In this document: positions 14,342 through 18,440 of the stretch, in pieces
Position numbering within the stretch: position 1 is the stretch's first letter
Layout: each line of letters opens with the position of its first letter
Source: PVC group bacterium
Lineage (GTDB): Bacteria; Verrucomicrobiota; Kiritimatiellia; CAIKKV01; PXCX01
Assembly (NCBI GenBank): GCA_003567575.1
Contig: PWZG01000112.1
Coordinates: forward strand, 1 to 18,440
Length of the DNA: 18,440 bases
Reading direction: 5' to 3'
Notes under the pieces: model-generated
Told to the model about the DNA's origin: nothing
The model's database searches: none
What the model saw: the letters and a program-made list of their open reading frames with translations, nothing else
Made by a program: the position numbers and the translations under genes

Positions 14342-14370
14342 TTGCGACATACGCGGAAATGTCATATACT
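14342..14370 (+). promoter_or_regulatory. Predicted promoter of the STAS-spoIIE-grpE-dnaJ operon
   Basis: TTGCGA at 14342-14347 and TATACT at 14365-14370 are spaced by exactly 17 nt and match the consensus at 4 and 5 of 6 positions. A 5-bp inverted repeat, GACAT (14346-14350) and ATGTC (14359-14363), lies in the spacer and could be an operator. A second, less likely pair is TTGACG (14386-14391) with GATAAT (14407-14412), which would start transcription inside the ribosome binding site. Confidence 0.6.
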
Positions 14371-14423
14371 CAAAGTTGATTTCTTTTGACGCAGTTTCAG
14401 GCTTTTGATAATACGGAGAGAAA

Positions 14424-14984
14424 ATGGAACAGAACTCGTTGTTGGTAGCCATCGTGCCACCGCAAGCCTTTGTGCGCGTGCGCGGCCGGGGTTCGTTTCA
14501 AGTCAGTCCGGCATTGAAGAAATTCACCGTATCCGCCATGCGGCAAGGGTGTCGTACCTTTATCGTCGACATGCAAGAATGCGAGGGCATGGACAGCACG
14601 TTCATGGGTGTGCTTGCAGGGACGGCACTGCGACTGCGCAAGGACGCATGCCCCGGCGAGATCGTCATGCTTAATCTGGATCCAAAAAATATCAGTCTGC
14701 TGGAAACCCTGGGGCTGTCGAAAGTGGTGCAAATGGTAAAAACGCCGCTCAGCGACGATCAACGCCGGCTCATCGGATTGCCGCCGGGTGAGCAGGGCGC
14801 TATGCAGCGCCTGGAAACCGGCGATCATGACCGGGATACGGCAGCGCGTACCATGCTTACAGCGCATCAGGATTTGATCCGAGCCGATCCCAAAAATCAG
14901 CCACGCTTCGAGAACGTTCTGACCTACCTGCAAGAAGAAATGCTCAGGAAAGGGGCGGATACATCCACGGATGGAGAGGAATGA
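14424..14984 (+). CDS. STAS-domain anti-sigma factor antagonist (SpoIIAA/RsbV-like) with C-terminal extension
   Basis: This 186-residue protein has an N-terminal STAS domain (about 1-115) with the classical phosphorylation loop: DMQECEGMDSTFMGVLAG, in which S58 aligns with the phospho-serine of SpoIIAA. In partner switching, the unphosphorylated protein binds the anti-sigma kinase and frees a sigma factor or other target. Residues about 120-186 form a charged helical-looking extension not found in minimal RsbV proteins. GGAGAG (14415-14420) precedes the ATG. The gene overlaps the start of a SpoIIE-type phosphatase gene, its probable activator. No RsbW-like kinase is encoded nearby. It could be a STAS protein of another signalling chain, but the phosphatase neighbour supports this role. 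Confidence 0.88.
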   Translation: MEQNSLLVAIVPPQAFVRVRGRGSFQVSPALKKFTVSAMRQGCRTFIVDMQECEGMDSTFMGVLAGTALRLRKDACPGEIVMLNLDPKNISLLETLGLSKVVQMVKTPLSDDQRRLIGLPPGEQGAMQRLETGDHDRDTAARTMLTAHQDLIRADPKNQPRFENVLTYLQEEMLRKGADTSTDGEE

Positions 14985-16497
14985 GTTGGGGATACTTGGC
15001 ATGATCTTTTCCTATTCCTTCGTTTGCACCGTGCTGATGATCGTAGCGCTGTTAATCTTGTTTGTCATGATGCGGCGCCTGCAAATCCAGCGCGACAACT
15101 TGTTACAGCAAAAAAGCGTGGTCTTCGGATTCATCCACGATGTCGGCGAATTGTTCGCCGATGTGGAGACCGTGGATGTTCAGCACCTGCTTAAACGCGT
15201 GTTGCGCTATGCCATGCGCACCACGTATGCCGGCGCCGGCGCATTGTATCTGGTTGATAAGAGCGGCGATAAACTACAGGCACGGGCTGTTTCCGGCGTC
15301 TATCCTCCGCTTGATATGCCGCCGGACGATGCGATTCATAAAGCGTTCAGCAAAACACGGTTTGTCGAGGAAAAAACACGCTCGCATCGTATTGCCATGG
15401 GAAGCGGTCTTGTTGGACGCGTGGCCATGGAAGGAACGCCCATGCTGGTCGCCGACGCGGAACGCGATGGACGCGTTCCGCATTATTCGTACGATTACCT
15501 GAAAATTCATTCGCTGTTGTTGGTGCCGATGCGTTTCCATAACACGGTCCTCGGCGTTCTGGCCGTCATCAACAAGGTGGACGGCGAACCGTTTGTGCAA
15601 AACGATATCAACATGCTGCAGGCGCTCGCCGATCAAGCGTCGGTTTCGATCTATTATGCCAACTTGGGGGAAGCACTCGAAGAGAAACACCGTCTGGACG
15701 CCGACCTGAATGTGGCGCGCCATATTCAAACCACGTTGCTTCCCAAAAAACTGCCCGTCGTCGCCGGTGTCGAGCTGGCTGCCTTCAGCGTACCCGCCAG
15801 GGAAGTCGGCGGCGACTATTACGACGTCATTATGATCGACGATACACATGTCGGGGTAGCCATCGCCGATGTATCCGGGAAAGGTGTATCCGCGGCGTTG
15901 ATCATGGCGCTGTGCCGCAGCGCACTGCAAACACATGCGCCGCGATCGCTTAAACCGGCCGAAGTCCTGCGGGCAATCAACAAAACGCTGGCCGGAGATT
16001 TGGCGGAAGATTTCTTTATTACCATGCTGTACATGGTTTATAATTGCGCGACACGTGAACTGACGGTCGCACGCGCCGGCCATATCGAGCCCGTCGTGTT
16101 CCACGCCCAGGGCGCAGGCAAACCGATTGCCGTCGCAGCGCAAGGGATGGCCATCGGAATCGATGACGGCGAACTGTTCAATACGTCGTTGACGGAAACG
16201 ACCGTTAAACTGGCGCCCGGCGACACGGTCGTCGGTATCACCGACGGCGTAACCGAAGCCATGGATAGCGGCGGCAACGAATGGGGTATTCTCAATCTGG
16301 TGAAAACAACCCAAATGGCATTGATCGACCATGGCGACGCCGAGGCGGTTACCCATAAAATCCGTCATCGGCTCCTGCAATTTGTCGGCGAAGCGCCGCA
16401 ATATGACGATATGACATTGGTGACGCTACGCCTGGCAACGGCAATGGCGCCAACCGGAGAACAACATGACGAGAAAGAAACGAAACAAGAAACCTGA
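14971..16497 (+). CDS. Membrane-anchored GAF-domain SpoIIE-type PP2C phosphatase
   Basis: The 508-residue protein has one N-terminal membrane helix (about 12-33, FVCTVLMIVALLILFVMM), a short linker helix, a GAF sensor domain (about 65-220) and a C-terminal PP2C_SIG domain (about 255-495). Phosphatase motifs are REVGGDYYDV, ADVSGKGVSAAL, DTVVGITDGVTEAMD and YDDMTLVTLR, with metal-binding aspartates intact. Such enzymes dephosphorylate a STAS anti-anti-sigma protein, and the gene just upstream encodes one. The start is uncertain: ATG 14971 overlaps the STAS gene by 14 nt, TTG 14986 follows GAGAGGA, and ATG 15001 follows GGGGA. The 3' end overlaps grpE by 32 nt. The ligand of the GAF domain is unknown. 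Confidence 0.9.
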   Translation: MERNELGILGMIFSYSFVCTVLMIVALLILFVMMRRLQIQRDNLLQQKSVVFGFIHDVGELFADVETVDVQHLLKRVLRYAMRTTYAGAGALYLVDKSGDKLQARAVSGVYPPLDMPPDDAIHKAFSKTRFVEEKTRSHRIAMGSGLVGRVAMEGTPMLVADAERDGRVPHYSYDYLKIHSLLLVPMRFHNTVLGVLAVINKVDGEPFVQNDINMLQALADQASVSIYYANLGEALEEKHRLDADLNVARHIQTTLLPKKLPVVAGVELAAFSVPAREVGGDYYDVIMIDDTHVGVAIADVSGKGVSAALIMALCRSALQTHAPRSLKPAEVLRAINKTLAGDLAEDFFITMLYMVYNCATRELTVARAGHIEPVVFHAQGAGKPIAVAAQGMAIGIDDGELFNTSLTETTVKLAPGDTVVGITDGVTEAMDSGGNEWGILNLVKTTQMALIDHGDAEAVTHKIRHRLLQFVGEAPQYDDMTLVTLRLATAMAPTGEQHDEKETKQET

Positions 16498-17122
16498 TAC
16501 AACGCCGGACGCCGGGGACCGGCAAAACGAAGCAACGGACGGAACATTCGCGTCGGAAAACGCAACACAATCGACCGGGGAAAATCCGCCGGCGCAACCG
16601 GAAGATCAACCGGAAGAGCAACCGGATATGACTCAGGAACCGGACGCCGAAACCGTTCCCATGGAACGGTTGCTGCGGTTGCAAGCGGATTTCGATAACT
16701 ATCGGAAACGGATGGCGCGCGACCATAAGGCACTGACGGAACGCGCGACGGAAGATCTGATGACGGAACTGTTGCCGGTACTGGACAATTTCGATGTAGC
16801 ATTAAAGCATACAGCGGAAAAATCGACGGATGCCGCCGTGATCGAAGGGTTCCGCATCGTGGCCGAGCAACTCGAAAACGTCTTGCGGAAATTCGGGCTT
16901 CAACCCGTGCCGGCGGAAGATGTTCCGTTCGATCCGCATCAACATGAGGCCGTAGCGCATATACCGGATACGGATCGACCGGAAGGAATGATCGTCGCCC
17001 AAACGCGACGCGGATTCCGGTTGGGAGATAAACTTATTCGGGCCGCGCAAGTCGTCGTGTCGAGTGGAACGCCGCCGGCACAACCGGACAACGCGATACC
17101 CGCTGAAACGCAGGAGGACTAA
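16466..17122 (+). CDS. grpE: GrpE, nucleotide exchange factor of DnaK
   Basis: GrpE promotes ADP release from DnaK in the protein-folding cycle. The 218-residue protein opens with about 65 polar, acidic and Gln/Pro-rich residues (repeated QPEDQPEEQP), then a long helix (LLRLQADFDNYRKRMARDHK) and the C-terminal beta domain with GDKLIRAAQVVV. FDPHQHEAVAHIP and EGMIVAQTRRGFRLGDKLIR match the GrpE signature. GGAGA at 16456-16460 lies 5 nt before the ATG, which overlaps the preceding phosphatase gene. dnaJ begins 4 nt after the stop. dnaK is not between them, unlike many grpE-dnaK-dnaJ operons. Confidence 0.95.
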   Translation: MTRKKRNKKPDTTPDAGDRQNEATDGTFASENATQSTGENPPAQPEDQPEEQPDMTQEPDAETVPMERLLRLQADFDNYRKRMARDHKALTERATEDLMTELLPVLDNFDVALKHTAEKSTDAAVIEGFRIVAEQLENVLRKFGLQPVPAEDVPFDPHQHEAVAHIPDTDRPEGMIVAQTRRGFRLGDKLIRAAQVVVSSGTPPAQPDNAIPAETQED

Positions 17123-17126
17123 GCTC

Positions 17127-18311
17127 GTGGCAACGAAAAAAAAGGACTATTACGAAGTGCTGGGCGTAGCCCGTAATGCCGGCGCCGACGAAGTTAAAAA
17201 GGCATACCGGCGACTGGCGATGAAAAATCATCCCGATCGGAACCCCGGCGACGCTGCCGCCGAAGCGCGTTTCAAGGAAGCCAGCGAAGCATATGAAGTA
17301 CTTAGTGATCCCGAAAAACGACGGAATTACGATCAATACGGGCACGAAGGCGTTAAGTCTTCTTTCGGACCGGGCGGGTTCGATTTCCGTCGTGACTTTA
17401 CACACGCTTCCGATCTGCAGGATATCCTCGGAAGCATCTTCGGCGAATCCGGTGGCGGTATTTTCGAGGAATTCTTCGGCGGCGGACGCCGCCGATCACA
17501 ATCGACCGGCGGCGCACGACGCGGCGCCGATCTGCGGTTCGACTTGGAAATCGATTTCGAAGAAGCTGTCTTCGGTTCAGAACGTGAAATTACATTGCCA
17601 ATCACCAAGGATTGCGAAACATGCAACGGCTCCGGCGTCAAACCGGGTTCCCGGCCGGAAACATGTAAACACTGTGGGGGAAGCGGCGCTGTGGTCTCAT
17701 CCAGCGGTTTCTTCCAAGTGCGACAGGCATGCCCGGTATGCGCCGGACAGGGATCGATCAATCGTAACCCGTGCCGCGATTGCCAAGGCAACGGACGCGT
17801 CCGCACACGTACCCGTTTAACACTCAAAATACCGGAGGGCGTCGATACCGGTTCCCGCTTGCGATTGGCCGGGAAAGGCGAACCAGGATCGCGCGGCGGA
17901 CCCAATGGCGACCTTTTCGTCATAACACATGTCAGACCTCATCCCGTCTTCAAGCGACAGGAAGAAGACCTGATGTGCGAACAACCCGTCCCTCTCGATA
18001 TCGCCATGCTCGGCGGCGAAATCCAGGTGCCGACAGTGAAAGGGTTCGCAAAACTCAAAGTTCCCGCCGGTACCGAAAGCGGTAAAATTTTCCGAATCCG
18101 CGGGAAAGGAATCCGTGATCCGCACCAACGGACAGTCGGCGACATACATGTCCGCGTTCATGTCGAAATTCCCTCGAAACTGTCTTCCAAACAAAAGAAA
18201 TTGATCCGCGAACTAAGCGAATCCATGACCGAAAGCAATTACCCGCGCACCGAAACATTCCGGCAGTACGCCCAAAATTTCTATGAACGGAAAGAAAAAA
18301 TGGGACAGTAG
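17127..18311 (+). CDS. dnaJ: Chaperone DnaJ (Hsp40)
   Basis: DnaJ delivers unfolded clients to DnaK and stimulates its ATPase. The 394-residue protein is a full-length type I Hsp40: J-domain (about 1-70) with the HPD motif at 35-37, a Gly/Phe-rich linker, a zinc domain with four CxxCxGxG repeats (CETCNGSG from C163, CKHCGGSG, CPVCAGQG, CRDCQGNG from C216) and the C-terminal substrate-binding and dimerisation region. The GTG start at 17127 is chosen over an upstream frame extension because AGGAGG (17112-17117) lies 9 nt before it and the product begins with the family-typical TKKKDYYEVLGV. The TAG stop overlaps the first bases of the dispersed repeat. No HrcA-type CIRCE element was seen. Confidence 0.97.
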   Translation: MATKKKDYYEVLGVARNAGADEVKKAYRRLAMKNHPDRNPGDAAAEARFKEASEAYEVLSDPEKRRNYDQYGHEGVKSSFGPGGFDFRRDFTHASDLQDILGSIFGESGGGIFEEFFGGGRRRSQSTGGARRGADLRFDLEIDFEEAVFGSEREITLPITKDCETCNGSGVKPGSRPETCKHCGGSGAVVSSSGFFQVRQACPVCAGQGSINRNPCRDCQGNGRVRTRTRLTLKIPEGVDTGSRLRLAGKGEPGSRGGPNGDLFVITHVRPHPVFKRQEEDLMCEQPVPLDIAMLGGEIQVPTVKGFAKLKVPAGTESGKIFRIRGKGIRDPHQRTVGDIHVRVHVEIPSKLSSKQKKLIRELSESMTESNYPRTETFRQYAQNFYERKEKMGQ

Positions 18312-18347
18312 CATCCCGTAACGCTGCGGAATGTTGGCATATTGGAA
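18307..18347. repeat. Dispersed 41-nt intergenic repeat, copy 2
   Basis: Ungapped copy of the element at 1824-1864 (33 of 41 bases identical by hand count). The shared start AGTAGCATCCC includes the dnaJ TAG stop at 18309-18311, and TGCGGAATGT is also shared. The stem is degraded here: GCATCCC (18311-18317) faces ACGCTGC, leaving only a few pairs. The hairpin is better preserved in the first copy. Confidence 0.7.
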
Positions 18348-18375
18348 GATTGCGTATCCACGGTAGACCCGAATG

Positions 18376-18423
18376 GCACTTACTTAAGCTCATTGAACAC
18401 AAAAGGGCGTGAAAAGTACGTGC
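18376..18423. repeat. Imperfect inverted repeat at the right edge of the window
   Basis: GCACTTACTT (18376-18385) and AAGTACGTGC (18414-18423) pair over 10 nt with one mismatch, enclosing 28 nt. The stretch 18348-18440 shows no recognisable gene. It could be an element end or the leader of a downstream gene, but is cut by the window edge. Confidence 0.3.
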
Positions 18424-18440
18424 TGCAATGACGAAACACC

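Noticed and set aside
14186..14452. 88-codon minus-strand frame covering the intergenic heptamer repeat
   Set aside because: It runs through the tandem repeat and both promoters, giving low-complexity sequence, and it overlaps the start of the STAS gene; no conserved motif was recognised.
16400..16470. Heat-shock CIRCE (HrcA) operator before grpE
   Set aside because: No TTAGCACTC/GAGTGCTAA-type inverted repeat was found near grpE or dnaJ.

Overview
The window reads as a Gram-negative bacterial chromosome segment of moderately high GC. The evidence is a lipobox lipoprotein, a prepilin peptidase and a Wzm/Wzt-type polysaccharide exporter. All recognisable genes but one (tadA) lie on the + strand. 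The mixture of a DUF2961 (GH172-like) lipoprotein, an RRM-type RNA-binding protein and a STAS/SpoIIE partner-switch pair beside ordinary housekeeping genes would suit the Planctomycetes-Verrucomicrobia-Lentisphaerae-Kiritimatiellae group. That assignment is inference and no rRNA is present to test it.

Layout. (1) 1-1819: a REP-like hairpin, then a divergent methylenetetrahydrofolate reductase-like gene and folD, a small folate one-carbon pair. (2) 1824-4428: an intergenic hairpin repeat and a large lipoprotein with duplicated DUF2961-type modules. (3) 4418-10309: a promoter, a Val/Leu-rich leader peptide, a candidate antiterminator and an intrinsic terminator, followed by ilvB-ilvN-leuA-aroE and a prepilin peptidase gene. 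These five genes overlap or are closely spaced and look like one operon controlled by attenuation. (4) 10340-13738: an RRM gene with a structured 5' leader, then wzm-like permease, wzt-like ATPase and nadC, the last three joined by ATGA stop/start overlaps. (5) 13694-14170, minus strand: tadA, which overlaps the 3' end of nadC tail to tail. (6) 14171-14423: a divergent intergenic region with promoters in both directions and a five-copy heptamer repeat that is G-quadruplex-prone on the minus strand. (7) 14424-18311: STAS anti-anti-sigma protein, GAF-SpoIIE phosphatase, grpE and dnaJ, overlapping or tightly spaced, which reads as a stress-signalling and chaperone operon. (8) 18307-18440: a second copy of the repeat found after folD, then a short unassigned tail.

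How the genes work together. IlvB/IlvN make acetolactate (Val, Leu and Ile branch) and LeuA starts the leucine branch. The leader peptide upstream carries Val and Leu codons just before a terminator, so charged-tRNA supply could set transcription of the whole operon, including aroE and the prepilin peptidase. The STAS/SpoIIE pair would act with a kinase (RsbW-like) encoded elsewhere, and its link to grpE-dnaJ suggests general stress output. No CRISPR array, prophage, transposase gene, tRNA or rRNA was seen. The most novel signals are regulatory: the ilv attenuator, the heptamer repeat between divergent promoters, the dispersed 41-nt repeat and the structured RRM leader.
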